From contig NC_133161.1 of assembly GCF_040802235.1 (NCBI RefSeq), positions 16,447,001 through 16,511,000 on the forward strand: 64,000 bases of DNA, in the 5' to 3' direction. Positions 12,224-25,094 of the stretch are shown here, piece by piece. How positions within the stretch are numbered: the stretch's first letter is position 1; every line of letters begins with the position of its first letter. This DNA comes from Manis javanica. Taxonomy: Eukaryota > Chordata > Mammalia > Pholidota > Manidae. The translations under genes were made by a program, and so were the position numbers. The notes beneath the pieces were generated by a model that was given only the letters and a program-made list of their open reading frames with translations, made no database searches and was not told the origin of the DNA.

Positions 12224-12466
12224 TAAGCTATTCTGCTGCTCCTCGGCCAGGCGGAACCTGCTCTGCTGGGCCCGGCGGCCGCAAAAGAACTTTCTTTCTC
12301 CCGCCCCAACGGTCGCCGCGGCCAACTGCCTCGCCCGCCTGGCAGCCTACCCGTCTGCTCTTCTTTCTCCGGCTCCGTGCGGCCCTGTCTCGCTCTCGCC
12401 CCGCGGTATCCGCTTGCAGCTGCCGCCGCCTCGTCTTCCCGGCCAGCCGGCCCGTCCGCTGCAGTG

Positions 12467-12538
12467 ATGTGCGACAAGGAGTTCATGTGGGCCCTGAAAA
12501 ACGGAGACTTGGATGAGGTGAAAGACTACGTGGCCAAG
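12467..12538 (+). CDS. MTPN: Myotrophin (V-1), exon 1 coding part
   Basis: Encodes residues 1-24, starting [18 protein letters not shown], the N-terminal helices of the first ankyrin repeat. Myotrophin is a small cytosolic and nuclear ankyrin protein that binds the CapZ capping-protein heterodimer and keeps it off actin barbed ends; it has also been linked to cardiac hypertrophy and NF-kB dimer exchange. The ATG at 12467 is chosen because it begins the known protein, has G at -3, and no ATG precedes it between about 12224 and 12466. The exon ends in AAG, followed by the strong donor GTAAGT at 12539. The residues agree with the vertebrate protein as I remember it. The reading frame is also open upstream to a TAA at 12224-12226, so a non-AUG extension cannot be excluded by sequence alone, though it is not expected. 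Confidence 0.96.
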
Positions 12539-12720
12539 GTAAGTGGCGACGGTGGAGTAGGCGAGAGCACGGAGGTGGGATGGAGCTGAGGCTGAGGAAA
12601 CTGATAGGAGCTGAGCGGAGGGGGTGGGGGGAGAGAAACATCGTGGATGGAGGGGGCACCAGGAGAGCGGGGAGTCGGAGCGTCAGGACTGAGGAGGGGG
12701 CTGGACACCGCGGTGGCCTT

Positions 12721-14060
12721 CTGTGTCAGGTAACTGCTGGGTGGTGACAGTCAGGCTCTGCCTCCTGATCCCTTGGGGGAGGGAAGGGGTGGTAACCGGC
12801 TCTTTTAGAGTCCCTCGTGAGCACAAAGCATTTGAGTTTGGCTCTCTTCTACGCCAAAATTACTTAAATCTTTATTTGAATGAGATAATTCTCCGTCTTG
12901 GACCTGCCTATTACTGAATGGATTAGTCTAAGTGATTGGAATCAGAGGAACGTTTTCTTTAACTTTGGGCCTGCTATAAATCTATTCACTGACCGTGAAA
13001 AGGAGTGCCGAAAGTAGCAATAGTTACAATTCTGAAACTTGGTATCACTTCGCTGTGAAGTCTTAACTTTGAGTGTGGCCTTTTTCCTCTCCCCACAACA
13101 AATAACATATTTGCTTCAAGTGGTACAGTTGTCAGTTAGCATCCGGGAGTGCATAATATACTGAGTGGTTTTCAAACGAGTGTGTTAACTTTAGTTACTA
13201 CATTTTCCTCCTTGATTCCATCTGAAATGCTTATTATATATGTGATAAACAACAACAAATGCAGTTTAGTTACAGTCTGTTTGGGGAAAATCATGATGAA
13301 GAAAGCTAATTTCAAACCTAAGCCTGAAATATAAAAATGAGCCCACATTGTGATAGAATGGTAAACTTAAAACTCCACTAACCTGCTTTTGGACCCTGAC
13401 ACTGCCTTTTAAAATTCTGAGAGAACTTTCATGTGATTTTAATATGATGATAATCTAAAAAGAAATATTCCAAAGTGTAACTTGATGACATAACCATGCA
13501 GGACATCTTGCTTCTGAAGAGCATAACTTTATATCATAACCATGGAGGGCATCTTGCTCACCTTCTAGAAGTGTGAGAACCAGATCTAGATTTTAGTTCT
13601 TTAAAGGCTATGACCACTGGCATGGTGCTGTGTTTTTGCTTCAGAGATCTGTTAGGAAGCAAGTAAGCAGAAGCAGTTTCTTCAAATTTGTATTGTGCAA
13701 GGCAAGCTGCTGAGTTTTTACCCTGTTTAATACCATTACAATTTTCAACTTTTTGCACGTAGATTATCTGCTTAGTTCTTATTTTTAGTGGATTTTCAGA
13801 CACTGTACACTGCCTTCTCAGCTGGTAGCATTCTGAAATCTGACTTAAGGGATGCTTCACTGTAAGATTAAAGGGAAGAAATTACTTGGAACACTTCAAT
13901 TTATAGTATACTTTCCAGTTGTAGGACACTGCAGTACCCTGGAAGTGAGTGGGCTTTTGTTTTTCTGTTGTAATAGAATGGAAACTAGGTTATTTGATAT
14001 ACTCGAAATACGGAAAGTTAGTTAAATACTGAGCTCACAGCTACAAAAATAACAATCTAT
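12721..14060. other. Start of MTPN intron 1, mostly unassigned
   Basis: Composition falls from GC-rich to AT-rich. A local imperfect tandem duplication lies at about 13485-13558, where a 'cataaccatg...catcttgct' unit occurs twice about 50 bp apart. No gene or named repeat was seen otherwise. Confidence 0.5.
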
Positions 14061-14064
14061 TCAG

Positions 14065-14260
14065 TGTCTTCCCAATATGTTTTATATCAACCTTATGAGT
14101 CTTGTGAAGTAAGTCCTTTTATTAGTCCCATTTTACAGATAAGATTGCCAAGAGTACTGCAGAAAAAATTAAAAACTACAGAAATAACAGACGGTGAAGC
14201 CAGAACAAAACTGACTCCAAAACTTAGATTCTTTAAATGCTCCATTGCAGTCTCTCACAG
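14065..14260 (-). repeat. MIR SINE, reverse strand
   Basis: 'gtcccattttacagataag' is the antisense MIR core, with degraded flanks on both sides. Confidence 0.6.
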
Positions 14261-15324
14261 TATAAAATTGTGAAAGCATGTAATACCAAGATTTCTAGTA
14301 GGACATTCTCGAAGTCCACATCCAGGCAGATAAATTATACACAGAGTTCTCAATCACACACACACAAAATTGATGTTAAAAAAATGTACTCACAACAATG
14401 TATTAATTTATTTTCAGTTAGTTTTACAACTAGTTTATTATGTTCAGTTTGGTTTTGATACTTCTCTATTACTACTATACTCTTAATCTTGTTAACAAAA
14501 AGGATGTGCATGAGAGAGAGGACATTCACAGAAAAGTAAAAGGAAGTATTAACTGGTTTATCCAAAAAAGTTTGACTGTAATGTAACCCTGTGAACAGAC
14601 CACTGAGCTTTTTCCTTTCTTAATTTTTATTAAGTACCTTGAGTCTCTTAAAATATCTTTTGCTTTGTTATTGATGAAAAATAACAGAAACAAAATAAAA
14701 CTAGCACTCGTTTTTACTGATTGAGCTTCCTTATTATTCCTATTCACACACCCAAATCTATAGTTTCTTCTTAGCAACCGTCTTCCCTGCTTGTTCGTTG
14801 ACTCACCATTTTTGATCCACCAGTTTATTAACACTTGTTATTTTCTGAGTTTTTGTAGTATGCATTCATATGAGCGTATACAAAGAAAGTACATAAACAT
14901 TTGGACTTAATCTAGTTTTCGTTCTAAGGGGTGAGAGTCTTTAAAATACTCTCCCCAGTTCTCCTGTGAAGATCTTCCACATTATTAATATGTAAGAATG
15001 GCCTGTAGGTGAAACATTTTAGTATCTTCTCTTTCTTAAGTTAGTATTGTAAAAATATCAGTAGGCGCACTTTTCTACCTGCTTCCAACTTCTGTACAGA
15101 AACCTGATGCTTGGATAGGCATAAATTGTTAGTTTTGGATGAGGTCTTGAACTCTGAAAAATCAGTTCACAGTTCCCACCACTGAAAATTGTATGTTTCT
15201 AAATTTGAAAAAAGCAGCATAAAAAGAAAAATTCAGATTACTCTGTATTTTGAAGGTTCATCTTTAACATTAAAACAGTATCTGAAACAGTTGGCTTCTT
15301 GACTGAACTAAAGACCGAATTTAG
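14261..15324. other. Unassigned intron 1 sequence
   Basis: AT-rich. No gene or repeat recognised. A short CA-rich stretch occurs near 14355. Confidence 0.4.
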
Positions 15325-15430
15325 TTAATTCACCCATTTTTATTGGGCACCTTTTAGGTTCCAAGCACTTTGCTAGGCTTGGCATGATGGTAAAGAAATT
15401 GGATGTGATGCTCAGGAAACTTAAGTATCT
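15325..15430 (-). repeat. L2 3'-end fragment, reverse strand
   Basis: 'attgggcaccttttaggttccaagcactttgctagg' is the antisense L2 3' terminal motif with substitutions. Confidence 0.6.
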
Positions 15431-15619
15431 ATATTAGCAGACCTATATGAAAAGCTTTCATACTTTTAAAGTAGTATGCAAATTATGAGTAATATTTTAC
15501 TTAGATAAAATTCAGTTTGTCCAATTAGAAAACAAGTGAAGGCCTGAAATGAAGATATTTGTGAGTAGCAGTAGTAGATACATGTAGCTGCATTTCCAAT
15601 CTATATCCTTCCTCTGGTG

Positions 15620-16525
15620 ACATTTCTGCTTTCATCCTCCATTTCTGCTTTCATCTTCCATTTCTGCCTTTATGTAAATTTCTCCCATTGGAATTAATCA
15701 GGCCTTTCCTGACTAATGGATATCTCTGTTCAGATCAATTCCAAATTCAGTCCACATTTTCTTCTCCGATTGTCTCTATTTCTGTTGTCTCCATTTTGAC
15801 TAATAACATTTTGATCCACCCATTTGCCCAAATTAGAAACTGGGGTATTTCCCTGCATTTCTGACTCTTAAGGAGACTGGCTTCTTAGACTCTCATTCAG
15901 TCCTTTCTCTACATTCTTACTGCTACTATCCATTAGTTGCTGCTCCTCTCCTGCCTGAACTCTATTTTCTTTGACTATAGTATTCCCCTCTTTCCTGGTC
16001 AACTTGCTCTGCTTAACTGAGGGGATCTCTCTGTAATGTGAATCTGAGCATGTTACTTTTTCAACTAATCTCCTTCACTGCCCTTAAAAATTCTGTGATT
16101 TCCCCTTTACTTGTTTTTAAAAAGGCAACTTCTTTTGGTTTGGGTTTGGCCTGCTAGCCCGTATGACCTGGACCATGCCTGCCTTTCTAAACACTTCTCT
16201 GCCAGCGCTCTGCTCCAGAGCCTGCCATGCTGTTTCTTATCTATCTTCGCATGGGCCCTTTCATCCTCCTGGACCTGGTCTGCTCACCTCAGCCCCTAAC
16301 CCCCAACATGGTGAGTTCCTATTAATCCTCTTAGCATAAATATCATTTCTTCCAAAAAACATTTTGACTTCAAATGGAGTGCTGCTGCTTTTACTGTTTC
16401 ACTTATCATATTGCTGTGATTTTATTTGCATGTCTGTCTTTAATTAGGCTCCTTGCCTCTGGAGGATAGAAACTATTCTTTTCCATTTTTGTATCTCCAG
16501 TATAGTGCCAAGGAATTTTACACAT
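15620..16525 (+). mobile_element. L2 LINE 3' region, sense
   Basis: Pyrimidine-rich L2 3' region in sense orientation, with recognisable segments such as 'ctccttcactgcccttaaaaattc' (late ORF2), 'cctgccatgctgtttctt' and the terminal 'ctccttgcctctggaggatagaaact ... gtatctccagtatagtgcc'. Strongly diverged and non-coding. Confidence 0.65.
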
Positions 16526-16689
16526 TAAAAACATATGTTTCAAGTAAGAAATCCTTTTTATTCTTAACTTAGCTACAGTTTCAGCATCCTTATATAATAG
16601 TAATTACCATTGTCAGGATGACTTATATTGCTAGCTACTGGAAAACACCCTGCAAGATTTTACCTAAGTTTTCGTTTGCTTCTTAGCAC

Positions 16690-16855
16690 AGCGTTTCAAT
16701 ATGGGTAATAGTGCTCCTGTTGTAAGGATGAGGAAATTGAAGCTTAGAGAAGTTAGACAATTTAACAAGGTTACAAAGTAAGTAGCACAACTGGATTTAA
16801 ACTCAGAGCTGACCAAATCTACAGCCCATATTCTTTTCACCATATCAGTCTGCCT
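16690..16855 (-). repeat. MIR SINE, reverse strand
   Basis: 'gatgaggaaattgaagcttagagaagttag' with 'ggatttaaactcagagctgacc' is a clear antisense MIR. Confidence 0.85.
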
Positions 16856-17387
16856 TGAAATGGTTATCTGGTTTCTTAGCTTACAGTAGCTTACTATCAG
16901 AACATTAGGAAAATGAGAAAAGGGCTTGCTAGAGGCAGGCACAACAAGTTATCTCTGCCTGTGAATAAAAACATAGAAAAACAGTTACAATTTAAATTTT
17001 TTTTTCAACTATTTGGAAATAATTAGCATGGAGACATCTATAAACCTTAAATCTCATCTGGGGCTGTCTTTGCTCAAGGTGTGTCTATAAAGACAGTTTG
17101 AAAGCTTATGATTTTTTTATACTTATAGTCACATGATCTTACAATTTGTATGTGTGATTATGATCTATATAATAAAGAAAAAGTTAAATTGTCTGTTTGC
17201 CTTAAGGAGAAACAAAGGTTAAAGTATTGAAAGTTCTGTTCAGAATGGTTTAAATTAAACAAATAAGCCTTTTTTTTCACTAAGTATGTTCTTAAAATAT
17301 TTATATTTGAGCATTTTGATTCCATGTACAGGTGTGATTTCATTTACTTACTACATCAAACCATGAGCATACTTAATACTGTTGATC

Positions 17388-17520
17388 CAATTTTAGAGAC
17401 ATTAGAGATGAAGAGACTGAGACAAAAATAATTTGCCCAAGGCTGTAACACTGAGTAGTGAAAAACAGAGAATTTAAACTCAGACTCCAAAGCTCCTTAC
17501 TGTTATACCTCATCGTACCA
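17388..17520 (-). repeat. MIR SINE, reverse strand
   Basis: 'gatgaagagactgagac', 'tttgcccaaggctgtaacactgagtagtg' and 'aatttaaactcagactcc' mark an antisense MIR copy. Confidence 0.8.
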
Positions 17521-18689
17521 TTGACCTTCGTTTCTCAGTAACAGGGGTACTATATTACTGTGTATGTAAATGTTAAAGATAATCCAGCAGAGTGGTAATT
17601 ATCCACTGAAACCACTTAGAGGTGAGTTTTGTGGCAGATTTTGAGGTTCCATCTCTCTTATAGATGAATGCTTGTGAGTCATGATAAGTAGTCCCTGACA
17701 GTCTCCTGCAGGCCTGATATATATACTCTTGTTTACATGTGCTTCTATTTCACTTGCTGTGAAATACTATACATTGGGTCTCTAACTTCCCTTTCTCTGT
17801 GGTTTCGTTTCCCTCTCCAGTCCTATTCTAATTGCATCTGCCTTTGACCCTCTTGATAAGTTTGAAAAGCAACATGTGAGAGGATAGGATCTCTTGAACC
17901 TGAGAAAAGTATCAACTCAAATCTTCAGAAACTGCAGGACTTTCTGGGATCACTTTTTATTTTCCTAATAAAATAGGTAGTTTAAAGAAGGTCTTGATTC
18001 AGGCATCTTGCAGTTAGTAGGCTTATGACATTTCTTTATTTCTCTCTTCCTTTTTAAAATTATCAGTTTCTTATCATAAAAATTTGTCACTGTATACCCC
18101 TTTCTATAGCAGGCCTGGTGACCCAGTGAGAAAAAGAATAAATCAGCTTGTATAAGATATAGGTGCCCTCAATAGATAAAGTTTAGTATAGATACTTTCT
18201 TATTAGTCTTGAAGGGTCTTTTTTTTAATATAAAATAAAGGCAGATCTTTTTTATATTGGAAGGCAGGTGTTCACTCACATGTCCATAGGCTTTGAGGGT
18301 TTAAACATCCTTACAATAGGGCAGGCAATTAAATGTAATGAATTAAATAAAGCTGATTTAAATGACATAATGATGTAATTTATAAAAACTAATATATTAT
18401 TTAGAAGAAAAGGCTGTCATGAATAGAAAAAAGTAAAAAAGTGCCCTATTGTCCATTCCCCCTATCAAGGTGGTTTCTTTCCTTAAAATACAAATTTTAG
18501 GTATTTTTAAGACAGAAAAGTACTTTAAAAAGACAAAAATTGGTCCATAATTGTACCACCTAGGTAATTCCTTTTAGAAAAGTGAAATTAATTCAGGTGC
18601 AGATAGAAAATGCAACAGCTCTGACTCCCCTCCACAGTCCCTGTGAAGTAAGTGAGCTGTGCTCAACAGGGTCATACAGTTAATTTCAG
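17521..18689. other. Unassigned intron 1 sequence
   Basis: AT-rich intronic DNA. No gene or named repeat recognised. Confidence 0.4.
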
Positions 18690-19760
18690 AAGAACATTGG
18701 AAATACATTTACCCATTTCCCCACTTAAAAGAAATTCTATACACACTTGTGCACTTTGCTTTTTAAAAATTCCTTAAAATATATTTCAGGTTACATCTTG
18801 AAATTCATTCATCCCCCCTTTTTTAAAATGATATGTAGTATTCCATTTTACAGTATATATACCTTAATTTAGTTAACTAGTGGTCAGTGAGAAACATTTT
18901 TTTCCAGCATATTTTTGTAATTAAACAGTGTTGTCATGATTACCTTTGTATATATATCAACAACTTTTCACCAACCTAGGCACACATCGGTTGATCATTC
19001 CTTCACAATATAGCACTGGGCATCATCACACTTTTTACTTTTTGCCATTTGAATAGGTGAAGAATGATAGGTTTCAATTTGCATTTCATTAATGTAGAAA
19101 TCAAACATTAGTTTGCATTTGTTTTCTCTCCAAATTTGTTTTTATCTTTTGTTCATTTTTCTACTGCATAGTTGCTCTGTTTTGTATTGTTTCATAGGAG
19201 CCCCTTTATAAATTAAGGAAATTAGTTTTTTTTGTCACATTTTGCAGATATTTTTCCCAGTTTGTCTCTTTTACTTGATCTCTTTTCTTATTGGTCTATA
19301 ACAGTTTTTACCTTTTACATGGTTAAATATATCACATTTTCTCCCTTTTGTGACTTGGATTTTGTGTCCTATTTACAGAGACCTATTTCTTTGTAAGATT
19401 ATAAATAAATTTGGTCTTTCTTCTAGAAGTACTGTTTTTTTTCATTTTTTTGCATTTTAGGCATTTGGTCCTCCTGTTACTTATTTTGAAGTAAGCCATG
19501 AAATAGGACTACAGTTTATATACTTGGTATTTTTTAACAGTTTCCATACCATTTCTTGCATAATTCTTCTTTAACTACTGACTGAACTAGTATCTTTATC
19601 ATAAACAGAATTCCTATATGTGTTTGGATTTCTTGCTCTTTTTATATCCATACTAAACTTTTAATGATTGTAGCTTCATAAAATGTTTAAGTTTGGGATA
19701 CAGCCACTTTTTCTCTTATATTCTCTTTAGAATCTTTGCAGTAGGGTTCCTTTAAGACTT
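18690..19760 (-). mobile_element. Ancient L1 (L1M-type), reverse strand
   Basis: Antisense L1 3' region and ORF2. 'aatgatatgtagtattccatttta', 'gccatttgaataggtgaagaatgataggtttcaatttgcatttc' and 'attttgtgtcctatttacagagacc' follow the order of an antisense L1. Very diverged, with no usable frame. Confidence 0.7.
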
Positions 19761-20969
19761 TTTCTTTTTTTCTATCATCTCGGAAAATGTGAGCTTTTTT
19801 TTATCCTACCTCATATTTAACTCGTATGTCTTCATAAACACTTAGCCTTTTATTCCTGGAATGCTGGTATCATGTGATCCGAAGAACATAATGCTTTAGC
19901 TTTTAATTCTTCATGAAGTATCTTAGGATAGGAGGATATGGTGCATTGTGGGAATATTATGTATCAAAGTATTGGAAACATGAAGTTGTGTTTAGGTAAT
20001 CAAATCACAGCTGAATTGATAATTAAGAGTTACTTTATGGTACTATATCAAAGGCCCTCTTGTAGTGAGAAATCTGAAAACAATATTTTTGCAACTGTAT
20101 CTTTACTATATAAATAGCTGTGATAAGCTGGGAAGCTTGATATATATATATTTTTTAATCCACAAACATTACAAGGGTGGAGAGGAGCTGTGATTACTGA
20201 AAGCAGCGAAAGAAAACAAAAGGTGACCTAAGAAAATAAAGGGGCAGAGTCTTGCTACTTTAAAGTTCCAGAGGCCCATACAATAATTAATATGCACACA
20301 TTATATACACTTATGCAAATATAACTTGAGCCTCAAGGAAAATAAATTAATTTCTCCTGCTCATACTTAGGAAGTGGGACCATAAACTAAGCATGGCTAA
20401 TTGGGTGCTTTTATCTAGAGCTGATAAAACGACTTAAGCCCAGTAAAGGGTACAGTGGCAGCAGTACAACATCTGGGTTCCTACATGTCTGACTTTTTAC
20501 ATAAGAGGAAAAGTAAGCCAAATTTAAACTTTTTGAAATCTGTCCTGAGAACCACCTGGGCAGGAGAATCCGCAACAGGCACACCACTACTTGGTATTGA
20601 ATGGTAAGAAAAGCAAGGCATGGGAAGTCACAGGTAGAGAAGAGGAAGAGAGAGAGGTTGAATGAAGTTCTCTAAAAGAAAAAGCATAAAGTCTCTACAG
20701 TAAATTTGAACCTTGGGCAAGAGGCCCAGAATTATTCTGAAAATGAGGAATCATTTCTTAAAAACATGGAAATAGGAACTAATTTAATTTAGATCCTCAA
20801 ACTGAAAGGAAATTCTCCAAAATCTTGTTGGCTATCAAAGATAATCCTAAACCAAAAGCGTTCTAGAATTCTCTGTCCAGCCCTAGTGCCACTCCTATAA
20901 CCTACCTGGCTTGATTTCCAACTCCAGAAGTGAAAGAGGAAGGCTAGTTATAGTGAGCATGGTTTTCAC
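19761..20969. other. Unassigned intron 1 sequence
   Basis: No gene or confidently named repeat. The 20100-20600 part looks less AT-rich than its surroundings but was not identified. Confidence 0.35.
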
Positions 20970-21080
20970 TGGTTCATTCATAATTCATTCAGCAAATATC
21001 ATTTGAGCACCTCTAGCACCAGCCACTGTATTCAATAGGCATGGGAATACGATAATGAATGATTCTTCTGAGGATGTGTT
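20970..21080 (-). repeat. L2 3'-end fragment, reverse strand
   Basis: 'ttcattcagcaaatatcatttgagcacctc' is the antisense L2 tail. Confidence 0.7.
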
Positions 21081-21349
21081 TTCTTTAGTAGGTTCGATTA
21101 AAAGGGTATATAGAGGACAAACAAGATAGTTGTATGGGTTGTGAATAAATTATTTCCTTATTTAATGCATGACATAAGAATAAAACTTAGAAAGCAACTG
21201 TATAAATGCATTAAGAGAACACACCTGTTTAAAAAGAATAACCTGCTTTCAAAGCCAGGAAAAAGTCATCTTTGGTTGGAAAATACAGGAGAATCAATAT
21301 TACAGAACATAGAATTCAAAACAGAAGATAATGAAAACAGAATGACTTC

Positions 21350-21570
21350 TCTTGAGTATTTACTCCATGCTAGGTATGATCCCACATAATAAGTTAATAT
21401 ACATGCAGATATGCATATAAGTTAATGCTCACATCTACCCTGTAGGTTTTATCTCCACTTTATAGTTAGGGAAATGGAAATTAACTAACTTGTCTGAAAT
21501 TCTACAGCTAACAAGTGATGGAACAGGGTTCGATCTGATACATTCCAAAAGAGTATGGTTTTGCCATCAT
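21350..21570 (-). repeat. MIR SINE, reverse strand
   Basis: 'ctgtaggttttatctccactttatagttagggaaatgg' followed by 'tctacagctaacaagtgatggaacagggttcgatctga' is an antisense MIR, preceded by the 'ttaatgctcacatct' region. Confidence 0.8.
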
Positions 21571-24500
21571 TTGTATTGGAATTCTTTAGAACTACAAATG
21601 AAATACATAGATGGAAAAAACTGAAGATTAAGTATTATAGTAGATAAAACATTGAGATTGAACCAGCAAAAATAGGGAAGAACATACAAGTTTGAACTGA
21701 GAAACAGAAATACAAGTTTTCAGAACTGAGAAGACTCAAGATTGGAACTTCTATTCAAAAATAATAAATGAAAACACAAATAAGCAAAAATAAACAAATG
21801 AGAAGCAAGACACATCCTAGCTAAAATAATTAACTGAGTTTTTTTCTTTTAGTCTAAGTTTATGGGCAAAATTACTCATTTCAAGGGGTAAAATCATCCT
21901 ATGTTTAGATTATTTTCTGTGATACTAATGGAAATCAGTGAAGCAAACAGTTCTGTTAGGAATAAAAGATAGGGAATAATATGTTCTAGTTGTCATTCAT
22001 ATATGATGGCGACAGAATTAACAACCTTAAAAAAACAGATATGCTTCTTCTCACTCAACAGATTTATTTCTACAGAGATCACGCCTGAAATCTTAGAGAT
22101 TGCACTTCTCTGTCCCTTCTCTGTCCTCTCTTGCCCCTCCTTTCCTTCCTTTCTCCCTCTCACTTCCTATCGTGGATTTATTCACAGATACAGCCTTTAG
22201 GAATGTAAGCCACTAACTAGATCAGGACCCGAGATATCTCCCAGGCTACATAAGATTTTAGGAGTAAATTCCAACTGTAGAGCAATGAATTAGTTTCTTG
22301 GAAATAAAGCTACTTTTGATCATATTAATCTTTTTTCAAATTGAGGTATTACTACAATGTTTTCAGTGGATTTTCCTAATTTTGGTAGTCTTTATGTAAA
22401 TACATTTTTTTGTTAAGTTAAAAATATAAATTTTATACCACTAATAAAAATTTTAATATTTGTATTTTTAATTTAAAAAGTCTTAAGTGCACTGCTTTTA
22501 AACCTCTCAGAGAAGAAAAATAAAGTGTATTTTTAATAAGTAAGTCAACTTTTAAAATCAGTTTAAACGACTAAAGTAATCATTTTGAAAGAAAAAACGC
22601 TAAGTTAAAAAAGGTCTATGTAGGTGTATAAATAGGGAATATCCCACAAGATTTGGAACTTTACCACCATTGGCTTCATTTAAAAACTCTTTTTTGTTAG
22701 TAAGAAAAAGGTACATGCGTAACACTTACAGGCTAAAAATACTAATAAAGAGTTATGCATTATGTTTGCACTTAAGCTTTTTTCTAGCTCATATCTTATT
22801 TCTTTCAATTCCATTAGTCCTGTGTGTTACTGGTAAATAAATTAATGAAAATTAACCTATAATTTGAATGAATTTGAATGTATATTAAGAATCTTGAATG
22901 GTTCTAGGTTAAGAAACCCAGAGAAAGAAATGTGTATTTGTGTGACTGTGTTAATAATACAGTTAATAATAAACTTTGTTTTATTTTGCAGTATATATGT
23001 TTCATTTGCTGCTTACTATTCATTTTGTGTGTGTGTTGGGGGCAGATTCTCAGCCATCACTCCTATTAAAGTGTGTCAAAATTACTACACATGGAAGTAA
23101 TGATCCTCAATTAGGAACATGTCTAAACTGTCAAATCTGTTAGATTTTATAAAGTGACTGCTTTGGTCAGAATCAGCATAGTATGGATTTTAACTAGTAA
23201 TAAGAAACTGTTCTTCAGAACATGTTCAAAATTGAGGATGCATTATCATATATTCATTTAACACATGCTCATTAAATTATTATTGTTATGGTATTATTCA
23301 TATTCATTATTTTGAAATTAGTTCATATTTATAAAACTGAAAGTTCTATGCATTTGGTATGTCATACCTTTCCTGTAAACTTTGTGGGAAACATGTAAAC
23401 TAAGAGGACGTTTTCATACTTCTCACACCCTCTACTTTTCTATTGTGCCATCTGTTTTTCTCTGTATTGTGAAGTTCCAAATAAAATATTATCACCTTTT
23501 TGTTTGCTTTGGTGGTTGATTATACATTTAAATCCATTGCTATGTTGTAATTTGTAACGAGGTACTGCTTTATCCACTTTTGTCACCAGTGCAATAATAA
23601 ATTATCCTTTTTGGCGAAATATTATTCTAAACCAAGGACTTCTAACCTTGAGGGGCAGGGGAGAGAAGAGGACAGAGGGACAGTTGCAGGAAGGAGAGAC
23701 CATAGCATTCATCTGATTCTCAAAAAGATCTGTCATTAGAAAAATATTCAATACCACATGTTAAGAAATTCTGAATTCTGAATGGGGAAACGTAGTATTT
23801 AGCTGTAACTGAATTATTGGGGACATTGACTCAACTATATAGAATTCATTAAATTTAGTAAGTTTGCTGCATTCTGCTGTCAGGTGTCTCATATTAACTT
23901 AGTATGCTATACTACAGATGGTCACACATATGCTAATTTAGTCTACTGTTTGTTAAGCTTTTGAGGACATTGGTTTCTTATGACAGTACCGTATGTACTT
24001 ACACTTTAGAACTCAGTTGCAGCAATGTGTACATATCTCGGAGATCAAAGGAAATGGATTGTTACTTCTCACCTGAATAAAAGCCTAAAACAAGTTCTTT
24101 TCAAGACTCGATGACCATTTCATTTAGAAATGTTATAAAGAATGCTATGCCATCTGAATACTTATTATTCAAATGAACCTAATGTTGTGTGATGAAGGTC
24201 AGTAAGAAGTACTGAATCTAGTAAATATCCCCACCAAACCATACTTTTAAGATGCTTATAAGAAGATTTTTGCCACTAAGAGGACAGGAAATCTGGAACT
24301 GTTAAAAATACACCACATATTTGTAAATATGTTTTTATCCCATATTAAAACCATTTAGGAGAGTAGGGAAGGCAAGGATTGAAAAAGGCTGGGGAAAATT
24401 TTAGTGAAAGGAAGGGTGAGGCATGTAGAAAAATAGAAATACCAAGTACACTAGACTCTTCCTGACCTGTGTGTTTGGATTGTGGATGTTAGAGATAACA

Positions 24501-24744
24501 CCTCATGTCCCTTTAAATGAATTTTTTTCTTCTGTTGTCCCCTGTTTGCCTTAAACATCTAGAAGCTGTAGTTGTCATGAAGTAGTAATAGCAGCCCACC
24601 AGAAGAAAATTTCCTCTTTGAAGAGTAATATAAGTGATTAGAAAAATAATACCTCTAGAATACAGGTAAAAGCAAAGCAGAGACCTACTTGCCCTGTTAT
24701 GAAGTAAATGTAGTAATTAATAATACTCAAATGGCTTCCATTTA
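21571..24744. other. Unassigned intron 1 sequence
   Basis: About 3.2 kb of AT-rich intron. Open frames here (for example 22003-22200 and 22864-23100) are short, carry no domain and are most likely chance. No named repeat seen. Confidence 0.4.
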
Positions 24745-24960
24745 ATTAATGTTAGGTTATTTGCTGAATGCTTTGTCTATATTTTCTCATTAAATTGTCA
24801 TAAAAATTTGGTTTAAAAAAAACACTGTGAAAGTTATTTTTGCAGGTGGGGTGAAAGAGACTTGAAGAAATTGAAGTTACTCACCCAGATGATACAGGCT
24901 AGTAAATGACATAGCCAGGATTTGTCTCTAGATCTGTTAGATTCCAGAAAGTACTATCGT
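24745..24960 (-). repeat. MIR SINE, reverse strand
   Basis: 'ttttctcattaaattgtca', then 'gaaattgaagttactcacccagatgatacaggctagtaaatg', show a decayed antisense MIR. Confidence 0.65.
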
Positions 24961-25094
24961 TTCTTTACATGAACATGACTATTTTTTAAAAGATTTAGGG
25001 AGTAGAAGAGGAATGGAGTTTCAATTTATGGCTGTATGACTTAACATAAACCTATTGTCAAAGGAGAAACTTTTAGAACAATGACCATAGTCCA

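Larger units (their letters stand above)
11980..12720 (+). promoter_or_regulatory. CpG-island, TATA-less MTPN promoter
   Basis: GC and CpG content rise sharply from about 11.98 kb, peak around 12.1-12.45 kb and fade into intron 1. A GC box GGGGCGGGGCC lies at 12136-12146, followed by CCGCCC at 12161-12166. A consensus ETS/GABP-type site ACCGGAAGTG lies at 12214-12223. There is no TATA box at the expected distance. Together these indicate a broad housekeeping-type promoter with transcription likely starting near 12200-12240. The start site is inferred, not observed. Confidence 0.85.

Noticed and set aside
11789..12589. Several long overlapping open frames on both strands around the CpG island (up to 202 codons).
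   Set aside because: They are low-complexity Arg/Pro/Gly/Ala-rich products of GC-rich promoter DNA, with no domain. Only the MTPN exon 1 frame is supported.
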